From: Solanum dulcamara
Taxonomy: Eukaryota > Streptophyta > Magnoliopsida > Solanales > Solanaceae
Length of the DNA: 64,000 nucleotides
Assembly: GCF_947179165.1 (NCBI RefSeq)
Contig: NC_077240.1
Coordinates: 29,808,001-29,872,000, forward strand
Direction of reading: 5' to 3'
A program made the translations under genes and the position numbers. The notes under the pieces are model-generated. The model saw only the letters and a list, made by a program, of their open reading frames with translations, was not told the origin of the DNA and did not search any database. Below are positions 32,089 to 44,604 of the stretch, in pieces; within the stretch, counting starts at the first letter, position 1; every line of letters begins with the position of its first letter.

Positions 32089-33310
32089 ATGTAATGTGGA
32101 TTTACGGTACTTTTAATACTTTAAATTTGAGAAGTTACATGTCTTTCAAGTGTTTGTAAGCATATTTGATGTTAGTTGTGCTTATTTTGCAGGAAACTAA
32201 GTCGGAGAATGAATTGAGGAAGCACACTAAGTCTTGAGGAGTTTTGGTGTTTAAGAATTCATCCTACGACATGTAGTTACTTCTAGGGGTCGTAGGCATC
32301 AATCGTCAAAAAAGAAGAGAAAAATAAAGGGTAAACTGAAGATTACGAGTGAAATACACGACTCGTTTGAAGCCTTACAGGTCGTCAAGTGAAGTCGTCA
32401 AGAAGAAGTGAAACACTGAGGCCAAAGTGAAAGAAGACGAGTTAGTTCTATGGCTCATTCATATTTTTACGAGTCGTAGAACATACTTGTAGCTAAAGTT
32501 ACTAATGATGAAGTAAGGGATATGTCTATGACTCCAGTTGACGAGTCGTCCTCAGATTTACGGGCAGTAGAAAGTTGTCGTGAAGAAGAAGAGTTTCTCA
32601 ATGCAATGTGGTTGATTACGAGCTGGGTCTACGACTCATCAAAGTTAGTACGATCTGTAGAAATGAGTCGTAGACCCGAACTGACTTAAAGTTTTCTATG
32701 TTCTCCAAATTCATATTTGCTTAGGATTATTTGTCTATAAATACACTTCTTAGGTTTATTTTACTTTATGCATATTTTTGGGGTTTGAGAATAGAGCTTG
32801 AACTACTTTTGGGTTTTTATTCTTGAATTCTGGTTTTTTGTTATCGATATTTTACGTTCGGATTTTATTAAAGATTTTTGGATTCTCACAATTACTATTG
32901 TAAGTTCATTATTGCTTTTAACCTAAATATTATTGATTGTAACAACATAGTTATGAGTAGCTAATTCCACAACTAGGGTTGTGGGAACCATGAAGAATTA
33001 ACAAAGTAGAACTTAATAAAAAGTAATTCTTGAATAGTGTGCATGCATGTATTGTTTCTCCATTCGTTTTGATTGCTTTTTAACGGTGGCCAACGTTAGA
33101 AATCGTCTTATCCTTACTTGCCGAATCAAGGAGGTAACAGATCGTAAAAGGGATTAAATAATGAGATTTGGATCTAAACATCCTCATATAATTAGCTTGA
33201 ACGGATCCAGGGATAGCTAAATTTGGGATTATTGGTAAGGGTTAGTAAAACATACGCTCGTAGACGGATCAAGTTGCGTAGTGAAATTCACTTATTTGTC
33301 GGATGAAGGT
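32089..33310 (+). repeat. Athila-like 3' LTR, cut at its right end
   Basis: It starts after a polypurine-like GTTGAGGGTG and matches the 30516-30690 fragment at its start. It runs for about 1.2 kb, including a leader-like part near 32730-32850 (TATAAATACACTTCTTAGG at 32736). Its right end is not a recognisable CA terminus; at 33311 a different LTR begins. Confidence 0.65.
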
Positions 33311-35181
33311 GTCACGACCCAAATTCGGGTGTGATGACACTCATCTCAATCCATCGAGATAAGTCAGCCTAATACCCAATGGAAAGCAGATACGGAAGAA
33401 AAAAAATAAATTAAAATTTAACTTAATCAAAAACACATAAAACAAACTCAAATTCCACCAAGATTGGTTGTCATGTGTACAAGCCACTAATACATTACCA
33501 AAGTACAAAACAAAATACAGTCACAATGTCTTTGTCTCTCGAATAGGACTAAAACATATTAAATGAGTAGGAGGTATCCGCTAGATGGATGTAATAGCTA
33601 CTTCAACACTCGAAATGATAGCCTCAAATGTGGTAGAAAAAGTAGGAGATCAAGCAGGTCCGGGCCCACAACCTACACAATTGTAGAAGCAAGGGGTGAG
33701 TACCAAACAATACGGTACTCAGCAAGTGGATAACTAAAACTAAGCAAAGCTTAATAGATACAAGTACTCCTGTCATTCCAACCGAACCTCCTTAACTACA
33801 ATCTGCATAAAACCAGCCCAACTCCACACTCTACGCAATAATAATAGTACAGTCCACGAATACTCATCAGTAGTCTCATCAAGTGAATCAATCAAGTCAA
33901 GTTCAACATATACAGAGCAATAAGTGGTAAACACGAATTTACAAATATCTACAGAATGCGATGGAATGCAATGAGATGATGCATGTATGCCCTATCAGTA
34001 CACATCCACTGAATTACAGTCTGGAACCCATGGGGGAAATTACAGTCCATGTTACCTGCCATGGAGCGTGTGGCCCGTCCCCTCAATATACATATCTTGC
34101 CACGGAGCGTGTGGCCCGACCCCTTTGTTTCATATTATTTTCGATCTCAGCACAGTATGTCAGAACCAATGCAATTTATTCATATTCATATGATTCACGA
34201 TAATAACATGACAACAACAATAATTTTTCCTATCTCACATCAACATAATCATTTCACATGTCCAAAATAAACTCTTAATCACAACATATCAATTTCCACC
34301 AATACATGTCATTAGATCACTATGTTATACCCCTCATCTCCATTTTTAAGGCCAATCATACAGTCAATAACCCAGTCAAATTTTCATTACTCCCCAATAC
34401 ACATAACACGAAAATACAAGCATCTACAAGCTTAAACTGAGGTTTAGAAATTCACTTGCCTCAATTAAATTGAATAATCACTTTAAAACTTGAGCCTTTT
34501 GTAATGCTTCTGAACGATCAAAATCTATTCAAATACATAATCTTCATAAGAATACGAATCCAATGACATTAGTAATCTGTAATTTCAACAGTAATAAACA
34601 AATAGACATATATGAATCTCAAATTTAACAAATCCCAAAGAACTAAAGAAAATGAAATTGGAACATACCTGAGACGGATCTTACAAATCTGCGTCTTATA
34701 CACCAAAATCTCGAGTTTTGAAGGGTCTTTTACCTGCTGGCTGGAATTTTTCTTGTTGTCAATGTCGCTCTTTCGCCGTAGAGATAGTAAAGGGAGGCAG
34801 CGATGAGAAAAGAGAATGGAGATGGAGGCGGCGACCTGTCCTCTTTTGTTTTCACCGGAACTGTCTCGTTTGGGGGAGAAGAGAGTGACAAGTTTTGGTG
34901 GTTGTCTCGCCGGTGAGTGGAAGGAGGAGTGTAGGTGGTGCAGCGGCGGATCTCTCTTTGAGAGAAGAAGAAAGGAGAGAGGGAATAGAGAAAGAGGAAG
35001 GGCGTCTCAGAGAGAGAAGAGGGGAGGTGGGAATGGGTTTAGGTTTAGGGTGTTGGTCGGTAAGAAAAGATTAAGTTGGGAATTTTGAAATTAGGCCAAA
35101 ATTTAGTTCAATTCGACTAGAATTGCAATGAATTGTAAAGGAATTGACTAGAATTTAAATAAATTAGATAAAAGGGCTATG

Positions 35182-35224
<43 letters not shown>

Positions 35225-35531
35225 CAATAAATTAATTAAGTAATATTTTTTATATAAAGAAAACACACACATATGCAATATATACTAAATAGACATGAAA
35301 AAATGAACGTATGAAACTTGTTATTTTAATAAAGAATAGCAATAATAAAAGATAAAAGTAATAATAATAATAGCAAAATATTGAAAATTATAAATGTCAA
35401 AATATGTAATTTATTGGGTAAAACTAAATATAAACTCATCTACTTTATAAATTTTGAGAAATGCATGTTTAGTAAGATAGCAATCTGAAAAGTGCTTATA
35501 AGGTTGTCAAAATTGGGTGTCAACACCCCCA
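33311..35531 (-). mobile_element. 2.2-kb LTR-like segment, possibly a solo LTR
   Basis: On the minus strand it starts TGTTGACACCCAATTTTGAC at 35531 and ends GGGTCGTGACA at 33311, so both ends have TG/CA form. Inside, a TATA-like (AT)n region near 35185-35222 is followed on the minus strand by a C/T-rich leader. A good 5' splice site (AGGTATGTTCC) is near 34670. The flanking bases (GAAGG left, CCCCC right) do not match, so either it is not a simple insertion or the flanks have changed. The start matches the fragment ending at 3244. Confidence 0.55.
35184..35222. repeat. (TA)n microsatellite
   Basis: About 19 TA dinucleotides in the promoter-like part of the minus-strand LTR segment. Confidence 0.95.
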
Positions 35532-36194
35532 TTCTAGGGATACTTCCCACCCTTCGTTTCAGGCCAAAACCCTTTCGCAATGATCACCCACAAATAATTA
35601 TGGGTCTTAGGAAATCAAATTACAAGTTTAGGGAGTAATTTACTAAGCTTTGACAAAATTGTGGTGAAAAGCAATAGAAAATTGCCTTAGGTTGCTTTTG
35701 GTCTTCTAAGAATGAAGTGGGAATGGCTAAACCCGTTTTTGAACTTTTTTCGACTTTAAGTCGCGTCTGTCCCACCACAACGGGACCATTCTACTTTGGC
35801 TGCCTTGCCCTGGCGGGATTATTCCCTCTCTGGCAGTATACGTAGAGACATTGAGCTTGTGAAGAGTCTCCAAGTCTCTCATATCACAACTTACCCTCAC
35901 CCCAAGACACCTCAAAATATACCTTCCACACCATGTCCAGTTTTGGTAGTTTTACTCACCTGAATGCAATTTCGTATAACCATACAAGCTTCGTATCGTC
36001 TTAGCTATCAACCGATTCAATAATCTTAAAGATTCAATCCCCCATCCATATCTAGATCACCCTAGAGTTCTCCCGACATAGAATTCATCCAAGTCTGGCC
36101 TAAGCTCAATTTTTTTGAAATCACTACCCAAACTTTTCTGTCTTGAATTCCTTCCCTATTGGCTTACCCATAATAACGGACACAAGTCATTACA
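35532..36194 (-). repeat. Partial 3' LTR of the minus-strand Ty3/gypsy element
   Basis: About 660 bases match 57850-58557 (shared TTCAGGCCAAAACCCT, AATAATTATGGGTCTTAGG, TTTCGACTTTAAGTCGCGTC). The LTR starts on the minus strand with TGTAATGACTTGTG at 36194, directly beyond the end of pol. Everything left of 35532 is another sequence, so about 1.2 kb of this LTR is missing compared with the 1,880-bp 5' LTR. Confidence 0.85.
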
Positions 36195-36249
36195 ATAGAT
36201 AATAATTTATCCATCACTCGTCTTCGAGTGACTAACTAGGAAAAACAGG

Positions 36250-37950
36250 CTAAGACAGAGATAGAGTAGTACCTGATTCAACGAATAGCTGGGGATACTT
36301 GTCTCGCATGTCCTTTTCGGTCTGCCAAATAACTTCCTCTACTGGATGATTCTTCCATTGAACTTTCATAGACTTAATTTCCTTGGTCCTCATCTTTAAG
36401 ACATCATGATCTAAGATTGCTAATGGCTCCTCCTCGTAATGAAGATCCTTGTCTAATAAAACTGAGTCTCATCTAATGATGTAGTCTCCATCTCCATGGT
36501 ACTTCTTCAGCATAGACACATGGAATACCGAATTTACCCCGAGTAAGCTATGCGGAAAAGCCAATTTGTAAGCCACTAGCCCATGCGGTCAAAAATCTCA
36601 AAATGACCAATATAACGAGGACTAAGCTTGCCCTTCTTACCAGATCTCATTACCCCCTTAATGGGTGGAACCTTTGAAGCACTTGCTCCCCATCCTAGAA
36701 TGTCATGTCCCTTACCTTACGGTCATCATGTTCTTTCTAGTGACTTTGAGCTATTAGAAGCTTAGCTTGGATGCTCCTTACCTTCTCCTGAGTATCCTTT
36801 ACTAAGTCCACCTCCAAGGGCTCCACTCATCTAGTTTCAAACCATTCTATAGGAGACCTACACCCCATCCCATAAAGATCTTTGAACGGTGCTATCTCGA
36901 TACTAAAGTGTTAACTATTGTTGTAGGAAAACTCACACAAGGCCAAGAACTTATCCCAATGTCCCCCAAAATCCATCACATATGCCCTCAACATGTATTA
37001 TAACACTTGAATGGTCCTTTATGACTGTCCATTTTTCTGTAGATGAAAGGTTGTGTTGAAAGTGAGTTGAGTGCCCAACTCTTCATGTAACTTCTCCTAA
37101 AATTTAGAGGTGAACTTCGTACTACGATCTAAGATGATAGAAAGGGGCACCCCATGCAGCCTCACTATCTCCTTCACATAAATCTTTGCCAACTATTGTG
37201 CACTGTAATCTACTCTAACAGGAATGAAGTAGACTGAATTTTTCATTCTGTCAACCATCACCCAAATGGAATCATACTTTCCTAAGATCTTGGGGAGTCC
37301 CACCAGGAATTCCATAGTTATCCTTTCCCAATTCCATTTAGGAATGGGTATTCTTTGGAGCAAACCTACAGGTCTTTGGTGCTCATATTTTACCTGCTGA
37401 AAATTCTAGAACTTAGCTACATATTCATCTATGTCCTTCTTCATACCCGGCCACCAATATAGACGCTTCAATCCTTGATAATCTTGGTTACCCGAGATGA
37501 ATAGAGTCTCGTGAACCATGAGATTCAGAAAGAACCTTCTTAATTATGCCATCTACCCAAAGAACACAAATCCTTCCCCTAAAGTTGAGCACCCCATCTG
37601 CATCAAGGACTATATTTTGGGCCTTGCCCATTAACACTTTCTCTCATCTTATTCAAGTGCTCATCCTCAAACTGTATGGCCTTAATCTCTTCAATGAAGG
37701 TCGGTCTTAGATCAATGCTGGCCATTACCCCCATCTTCTTTTGAGATGTCCAGTCTTACAAATTTGGCCTCCAAGGCCTGAATCTCTCTAGCCAAGGCTG
37801 CTTGCAGGCTCCCAAACAGGCTAGATTGCCTATGCTAACCAGTTTCCAGCTTAATGCGTCTTCCACCATATTAACCTTACCTGAATGATATTGGATGGTG
37901 ACATCATATTTTTTGAGCAACTCTATCCATCTCTGCTATATAAAGTTCAA
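36250..37950 (-). pseudogene. Ty3/gypsy integrase and pol C-terminus
   Basis: Read on the minus strand, GLKRLYWWPGMKKDIDEYV (about 37475-37420) is the zinc-finger region. VGLPKILGKYDSIWVMVDR (about 37310-37255) holds the first catalytic Asp, and [13 protein letters not shown] (about 37150-37105) the second. The catalytic Glu codon in the NGQSERT-type motif is a TAA stop (about 37023-37021). The C-terminus ends with WKNHPVEEVIWQTEKDMRDK then YPQLF and a stop at 36250-36252, the usual chromodomain-side end of Tekay-like chromoviruses. Several other stops break the frame. Confidence 0.87.
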
Positions 37951-38103
37951 ATATTTCTAGGTGAATACATGTTGTAAACTGCGGTGGTCCGTATACACCT
38001 CGTACTTGACACTATAAAGATAATTCCTCTAGATTTTCAAAGCAAATACTACCGCTGCCAACTCTAAGTCATGAGTCAGGTAATTCCTCTCATGCACCTT
38101 CAA

Positions 38104-38397
38104 CTACTGTGAAACATAGGTTATAACATTTTTGTCCTGCATCAACACAATACTCAAACTTGAATGTGAAGTATCACAATAAATAATAAAGTCTTTATCT
38201 TCAACCGACAAGATCAAGATAGGAGTTGTGGTCAGAAGAATCTTGAACTTTTGGAACCTCTCTTCGCAATTATCAGTCCACTTGAAGGGTACCTCCTTTT
38301 GAGTCAACCTTATTAAATGGGTAGTGATAGAAGCAAAGTTCTTCACAAACCAGCGATAATAACTGGCAAGTCCCACAAAATTCCTCACCTCAGTCAC
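38104..38397 (-). pseudogene. Ty3/gypsy RNase H start
   Basis: Open frame with VRNFVGLASYYRWFVKNFAS, PFKWTDNCEERFQKFK and FIIYCDTSHSSLSIVLMQD. This is the thumb and RNase H entry, with the catalytic Asp in YCDTS. It ends in a stop inside RNase H (VITYVSQ-stop at 38106). Confidence 0.87.
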
Positions 38398-38506
38398 AGA
38401 GCTAGGTCAAACCCAATTCTTAACCACTTCAATAATTTGTGGTTCTACCATTATCCTTTTCTTCGAAACAAGATGACCCAAGAAGGCAACTGAAGGCAAT
38501 CAAAAT

Positions 38507-39174
38507 TCACACTTGAAAAATTTTGCATACAGTTTCTGCTTCCCCAGAACACCTAAAACAATGCGAAAATGGTCTGTATATTTTTGCTCTCTTCGAATAT
38601 ACCAGAATATCATCTATAAACATAATTACGAAGGAATCTATGAATGACTTGAAAACTCCATTCATCAAACTCATGAAGGTTGCAGGTGCATTGATTAGTC
38701 CAAACAATACCACTAAAAACTCATAGTGCCCATATATTGTTCTAAAAGATGTTTTAGGCATATCCTCAGGCCAAATCTTCAGTTGATGATACCTAGACCT
38801 GAAATCAATTTTTAAAAAGACTAATGCACGTTGTAACTGATTAAATATATCATCAATACACAAGAACAAGTACTTATTCTGAAGAATGACCATATTTAGT
38901 TGCTGGTAATCTATGCACATTCCCATACTATCATTCTTTTTCTTAACAAACAACACTGAAGCAACCACAGAGAAGCACTAGGACGGATAAATCTCTTATC
39001 AATGAGTTCTTGGATTTGCACTGAAGCACCCCACAGAGAAGCACTAGGACGGATAAATCCCTTATCAAGGAGTTCTTGGATTTGAGCCTTAAGCTCTCTC
39101 AACTCTTTTAGAGCCATGCGATAGGAAGGAATGAACTTAGGCGAGTGTCCGGCTCCAAATCTATACAGAAACAT
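38507..39174 (-). pseudogene. Ty3/gypsy reverse transcriptase
   Basis: Two overlapping frames cover it. The upper part (39174-38911) has [17 protein letters not shown], and the lower part (38968-38507) has [53 protein letters not shown] and the active site [12 protein letters not shown]. Motif YxDD is FIDD, a normal variant in gypsy elements. A 66-bp tandem duplication at 38955-39086 plus a 1-base shift breaks the join between the two frames. Confidence 0.9.
38955..39086. repeat. 66-bp tandem duplication within reverse transcriptase
   Basis: AGAGAAGCACTAGGACGGAT and the bases around it occur twice, 66 bases apart, with a few differences (CTCTTATCAATGAG against CCCTTATCAAGGAG). On the minus strand this doubles 22 residues around the [17 protein letters not shown] motif at the start of the RT domain. 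Confidence 0.93.
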
Positions 39175-39461
39175 ATGTCTCTATCGAGAGGCATACTAGG
39201 CAAGTCTATAGGAAACACATCTGGAAATTCACACACAACCGAAATAGACTCTATAGAGGGATACTTTACATCAATATTCTGATTATGGGCCAAATAGGCC
39301 AAACAACCCTGCCCCACCATTTTTCTAGCCTGGAGAAAGGATATGACCTTAGCTGACTTAGGCTTGTACACCCCTTCCCACTCTAACTTTTCCATCCCTA
39401 AAATATCTATTGTCACAGTCTTAGCATTACAGTTAAGAACAACATAATAGGGGACAACCAA
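39108..39461 (-). pseudogene. Ty3/gypsy protease-RT linker
   Basis: Open frame with LEWEGVYKPKSAKVISFLQA and [20 protein letters not shown], then [14 protein letters not shown]. The EFPDVFP phrase and the following ID block mark the entry to reverse transcriptase in chromoviruses. It is in a different frame from the protease upstream. Confidence 0.88.
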
Positions 39462-39808
39462 GTCATGCCTAAAATCACATCAAAATCAGTGATATCTAAA
39501 ATCACTAAGTCAGCCAAGGTCTGAAATCTCATAAACACAACAAAGCAAGCACGATAAACATGGGTGACTATGACAGACTCTCCAATAGGGGTAGAAACAT
39601 GAATGAGGGCATAAAATACATCAGAAAGTACATCAAAATCCAAGGCATATCTCACTGAAACATATGAATAAGTGGAACCCGAATCAAACAGAACAATAGT
39701 CATTTGGTCACAGACAAGAATAATACCTGTGATCACTGCATCAGACTCCTCAGCCTCGGTCTTGCCCCCAAAAGCATAAAACTGAGTGTTGTCATCCTGA
39801 CATGTCAC
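39413..39808 (-). pseudogene. Ty3/gypsy aspartic protease
   Basis: Open frame with [17 protein letters not shown], where the catalytic Asp in DSGS is intact, and the flap-side [10 protein letters not shown] block. Length and order fit a chromovirus protease directly downstream of the zinc knuckle. It then runs out of frame at about 39440. Confidence 0.9.
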
Positions 39809-40526
39809 CTTCCTGCCTAGTTGCGCTGACCTTGACCTGCATTACCATTACCCCAGCCTCCACGGTCTCTCGAGTTTCCTCCTCGCCCAATTTGTGGAGG
39901 GTACCACCGCTCTGGCCTGCTGGGGTTCTGAATCTATACCTCAAGGGTAGGGACACTTCCTCCTGATGTGTTTCGCCTCTCCGCAATTAAAATAACCACA
40001 CTCAAATGATGACCTACTACCAGCCATAAAAGAAGCTCTTTGGCCTTTCTAGGCCGGATATTGTTGTGGAGTACCTGAAAAACTGCTAGTAAAAGTAGGC
40101 AGTGCTGACTGAATCGATCGGAATGCAATTGCTGGAATGACTAGGATCCCTAGAGTTACATGTTCTCTTAGGCCTCTTAGCCAAAGCTTTGACCTGCCCA
40201 TCTCATCTCACACCCTCTAGTTTCTTCAATAAGTCAGTGACTTCATTGAAACTCCTGCCTAAAGAAGTCATGTACACTGACAACCCATGCAATTTGAGGT
40301 TCAACTCCTTCACAAACAACCAGATTCTTTCTTCCTTTGTAGCTACAATCTAAGTAGCATATCTGGACAACGCATGATATTTGGCCTCATAAGCAGCCAC
40401 TAACATACCAGCATGTCCAATGCCATTGAATCGTCTTTTTTGTGGTCCCTCAAAGTATGTGGCACATATTTCTCCAGAAATAAGGCATGGAATTGAACCC
40501 TAGTAAGTGGGGGCAACACTGGCGAG
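39809..40526 (-). pseudogene. Ty3/gypsy gag, 3' half with altered zinc knuckle
   Basis: Starting at the solo LTR, the minus strand reads a gag core (FHALFLEKYVPHTLRDHKK, RRFNGIGHAGMLVAAYEAKY) and then a zinc knuckle near 40000-39955, CGYFNCGEAKHIRRKC. The first Cys of the C-x2-C-x4-H-x4-C motif appears to be Tyr (the Y two residues before FNC). In-frame stops are present. The 5' half lies beyond the inserted solo LTR at 44605-45223. Confidence 0.83.
40522..40526 (+). other. Target-site duplication of the solo LTR, left copy
   Basis: GCGAG at 40522-40526 is repeated at 44605-44609 directly after the LTR end. It is the expected 5-bp length for an LTR integrase. Confidence 0.9.
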
Positions 40527-40574
40527 TGCTAATACCCAATTTTGGCTCTCCATATTTAATTAATTAAAGCTTCC

Positions 40575-40575
<1 letters not shown>

Positions 40576-40624
<49 letters not shown>

Positions 40625-40647
40625 TTAATAATAATAATAATAATAAT

Positions 40648-40678
<31 letters not shown>

Positions 40679-40718
40679 ATAATAATAATAATATTAATAA
40701 TAATAATAATAATAATAA
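40576..40718. repeat. (AAT)n/(TTA)n microsatellite
   Basis: About 140 bases of ATA/ATT triplets with interruptions of the form AATATTAAT, near the start of the solo LTR. A shorter (AAT)n run follows at 40809-40840. Confidence 0.97.
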
Positions 40719-40809
40719 AACTCTCATAAAATATGAAAATATTTGTTTTGATAAACTTTCTCATTTCATTTGGCAAATCTATTTCATAAATATTATTTCT
40801 TATATAAAA

Positions 40810-40840
<31 letters not shown>

Positions 40841-41280
40841 TAAATATTTACTACCTGTTTTATCATTTATACCAAGTAAATATCATTTTATAGGGTAAAT
40901 TATTATTATTATTTTTTTTATTAAATACTTTTTTATATTGTTAAATAAATATTTTTCGTATATTATTCAAAATTAGGAAGCTTAATTAATTAGTTATTAC
41001 TTCAAACCAATTCTATTTTTTTTTAAGAATGACTGATTTGGTCAAATAAGTTAGTCTTGCAAAATATTTAGTTAATTTTGATTATTTAATAAAGAAGTGG
41101 TTTATAATTCAAAAAGGCTAATTTGAACAAAAATTTGGCAATTCAAATCCCCTAAAATTAGCCAATCAGTGTATGCTTCATAGGATCCACATGAATTGTA
41201 TGTTTCTTCAGCTTAATCTCATCCCTTTAATTTGATTTAATAACCCTCATAATTTAGCCTTTTTAACTTTTATTTTTGCC

Positions 41281-41295
41281 TATATATATATAAAT
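41281..41295 (+). promoter_or_regulatory. TATA box and leader of the solo LTR
   Basis: TATATATATATAAATA is followed by GTTAACTTTTCTTAACTACG and a long C/T-rich leader (41315-41420), the usual promoter layout of long plant LTRs. It lies about 755 bases into the LTR. Confidence 0.6.
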
Positions 41296-44200
41296 AGTTA
41301 ACTTTTCTTAACTACGCTCCTCTTTCTTTCTTTTTCCCACACCTACACGATCCATTCTTCATCTCCCACACCCCACGCTCCCTCCTCTTCTACTCTCCCA
41401 TCGCCCTTTTTCTCAGAAAAATGAAGATCTCCCCTTCCCCACCTCTTTCTTCTTTATTCAATTTTCAAAAAATCCGCTGAAATTTTCGCAAACTTTCGGC
41501 TCAAATCAAGAAAAGGTGAGATTAGTGAAATCTTTTCCCCACCTCCTCCCTGTTTTGCCTCAAAAAGGCTTTGATTTTTTGTTCAAATTCGGATTTTCAA
41601 GTCCGAATTTGCCTATAAATAACAAGATTTTCACCTCAAAAGGATCAGAACAGAGACCCCAGAGAAAAAATTGACATCAAAGAATCCAATTTGAAACTGA
41701 TTCAGAAAAACAGTAGCAATACTCTCTACTGCAAGCTTTGAATTTCAAAAATTACTCTGTCTTTTTATTTTGGGCTTTGAAGTCAAGTTCGGAAAGGAGT
41801 TCAAAGTTAGAATTCTTGACAAAAATCCCTAGTTTGTTGCCCAACACAAGTGCTAGGGGGTGATTAACTTGGCTAAACTTACACCTCACTCTTTTCATTA
41901 CAACCAGAATACATATTCATGTCAGGCACATTTTAAATGACATTTGCTAGGAAAACAACATTTTGTTTATAAAGTTGAGCCAAATTTTAGCTAGAATATA
42001 TAATGGACATTTTGCCGGGTGTTTGGATTTATGGAATCCTAAGAAGTATTTTTTACTTGCTGGGTAATCTGCATATAAGCAGATTCTGAATCCTCCCCTC
42101 GTGTTTTACTTAGCTCTTTACGGTATTTAACTCTTTATTTTGTCATCAACTCCATGCTTTGTTTCAACTTTTATTCAAACTTTCCCTTTAAAGCTTGATT
42201 AGTGTATGTATATTAAGAGAGTCAAAAATATTTCTCCTGTTACTAATAGAGGACTGCCAATATGTCACAATGACAGGATTGCAAGGCTTTAAACTTGTCT
42301 TATTATATTTCACTATATGATAACTATGCATATTGATATTTCTTGATGCCATTGAACTTTTCCTATAAATAAAAAGGGCGATAATAATGTGCAAATTTGT
42401 CGATATATTGGCTACACTCTTCTTTCGGCTAAACATTTTGACTTTGTTAGCAACTAATTGCTTGTTCTACTGTGATTTCTATTCCTGTTATTATTGGTCA
42501 TCTTCGTAACCTTGCGATGATAGGATTAAGGGTGTAAATATGTTATGAACCACTGTGACTTATCAATTGTGTAGTTGTGATTTTGCTTGGGTTTCAACTT
42601 GTGAATGTGGCTCATGTAATTGTATGCCATGTGTCCAGATACTATTTTTTAATTTGTGTGTAATTGATTTTTGTTGTGCATGATACACATCCATTTTTAA
42701 CAGTATCATTCCTTTCTAGTTTCAGTATGCCGTTTTGCTCACTGTTCTTCTATGGAATATTGTTTAGTTCTTTCTTCTCATTGGAATATGACTTATACAT
42801 ATGCATATTACCTCAAGTTTACTTTGTCATGCTTTGTTTGCTTGATTTTTATTTCATTTATTTGTTTGGGTCCACAATATGGTATTAATCCTTATTTCTT
42901 TTCTATTATGTTTTATGTACAACCGGAGGGCTGAAGTTTCTACTTTAGAACTCATTTTTTGGCCTAAAATATCGGGTCAACAGCTATTAGGATCGTCAGA
43001 GCTCGGAGTTTCTTAAATTAGGAGTCCAACGTTCCTTGACCTTTGTTTTTACTACTTTTGATTATATTGTTTTGATGTAGTAACCCATTCTTACGTATGC
43101 CTGTATATCTCTTAAGTTTTGATATATTTAATCCCTCGCCTTTTTATTTCGAGTTTTATTTGTGTGATACAATAGTATTTGATAAGGAATTTGATAGTAT
43201 GTTATAAATTCTTGGCAATATCTTTAGAGTCAAATAATAATATTAATAATAAATTTTTTCTTAAAAAATTGGTTGACGCTTAGTTTACTTGTCAATATCT
43301 TTTAGATTTTTAACTTAAGTAAAAAGAATAAGAAAATCTTTTGTTTAGATATCCAAATGTATTCGAAATTAGTTTAAAGGGTAGAATAATTACCTTTAGA
43401 AATACTTTATATGAGAACAATAGTTGGCCATGTATTTTATTTGCAAAATTTAATTAACCACTGAATAGGTCCCCAATAGTTAGGTTCTTTAAATAACCAT
43501 TTTTGTCAAAAAAATCTGATTTATTACCATATCTTAAGATAAATATAGGTCAAATATTTTAGTTTCTTAATATATTTTTTCAAGATTTCAAATTTGTTAA
43601 CAGGTTCAAAATACAAGATACATACATATATATGTAATACGCATGAAGGTATATATTCTACTCTTATAAAGCATAATTTTAATTATATTTTGGTTATACA
43701 TAGCTTATTATCTCGTCATACGTATCATTTTTCCTATATTTACTATCCCCTTTATAATTTTTTTTTTATGTGACTTATGATTCTCTACACTTAACTTATA
43801 TATAATTTTACTACACATGTATCTATCGTCATCTTATAATAATAAGCTCTCATAAGTTTAAGCAACATACATATACATATTTTATTTTTGAATATGTGTA
43901 AGATCCCAAAATTTACATAATATTTTAACATTTTGTACTATTATTATTTTTATGAAAAACTCTGTTTTGTCACGTATTTGCTCAAATTATATTTACTATA
44001 CATTACATATATTTTTATATTTTACACCCCATCTATTGCCTATTATTTATTTATTTTTACATCTTAATCCTATATATGTAAATAAAATAACAAATTCTCA
44101 TACCTTTTAAATTCAACTTCTACATATATAGATAGAGATATTATAAATTTTCACATATTTCAAATACATTTATTTTTAATTTTTTATTCATTTTTTACAA

Positions 44201-44604
44201 CAAATATTACTATTTAATTTTTCATGGATATTGTAAACATATATATAACATGCCTAGTATTTTATCCTCTTTCGCAAATTAATAAAACTTTTCTTATCAA
44301 TATTTTCTAAAGTAAATAAATGAATAAAATATCCCTAATTATTTTTCTAAAACTAAATTTAAGGACTATCTTTGGATAGGCTCTGAAGGATGCTTAACAC
44401 CTTCCCCTCGAGTAACCAAAATCTTTACCTAGAATCTCACTGATTTCGCAAATTAAAACAGAGTTACATTTACATTTTAAAAAAAATAGTTTTCCTAATA
44501 TTTTTCTTAAAACTAGGTGACGACTCTAAAAAAATTTCAACATCAAAGGCGTAGCCGCTTAATGTAGTGAACTATATTGACCAGTTCGAAAATAGGGTGC
44601 TACA

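Larger units (their letters stand above)
40527..44604 (+). mobile_element. 4,078-bp solo LTR (Tat/Ogre-like) in gypsy gag
   Basis: It starts TGCTAATACCCAATTTTGGC and ends AATAGGGTGCTACA, and is flanked by GCGAG on both sides. No gag, pol, PBS or polypurine tract lies inside, and no internal direct repeat of the ends is visible, so it is a solo LTR left by recombination between two LTRs. The gypsy gag reads on across the flanks. Near the right end, TGCTTAACACCTTCCCCTCG and AGGTGACGACTCTAAAA are typical of Tat-lineage LTRs in Solanaceae. The orientation is taken from the TATA region at 41281. Confidence 0.9.

Noticed and set aside
34816..35088. 90-codon + strand frame rich in Glu, Arg and Gly
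   Set aside because: It is antisense to the purine/pyrimidine-biased leader of the minus-strand LTR segment.
40564..40866. Minus-strand frame of 100 codons rich in Ile
   Set aside because: It is the translation of an AAT/ATT microsatellite.
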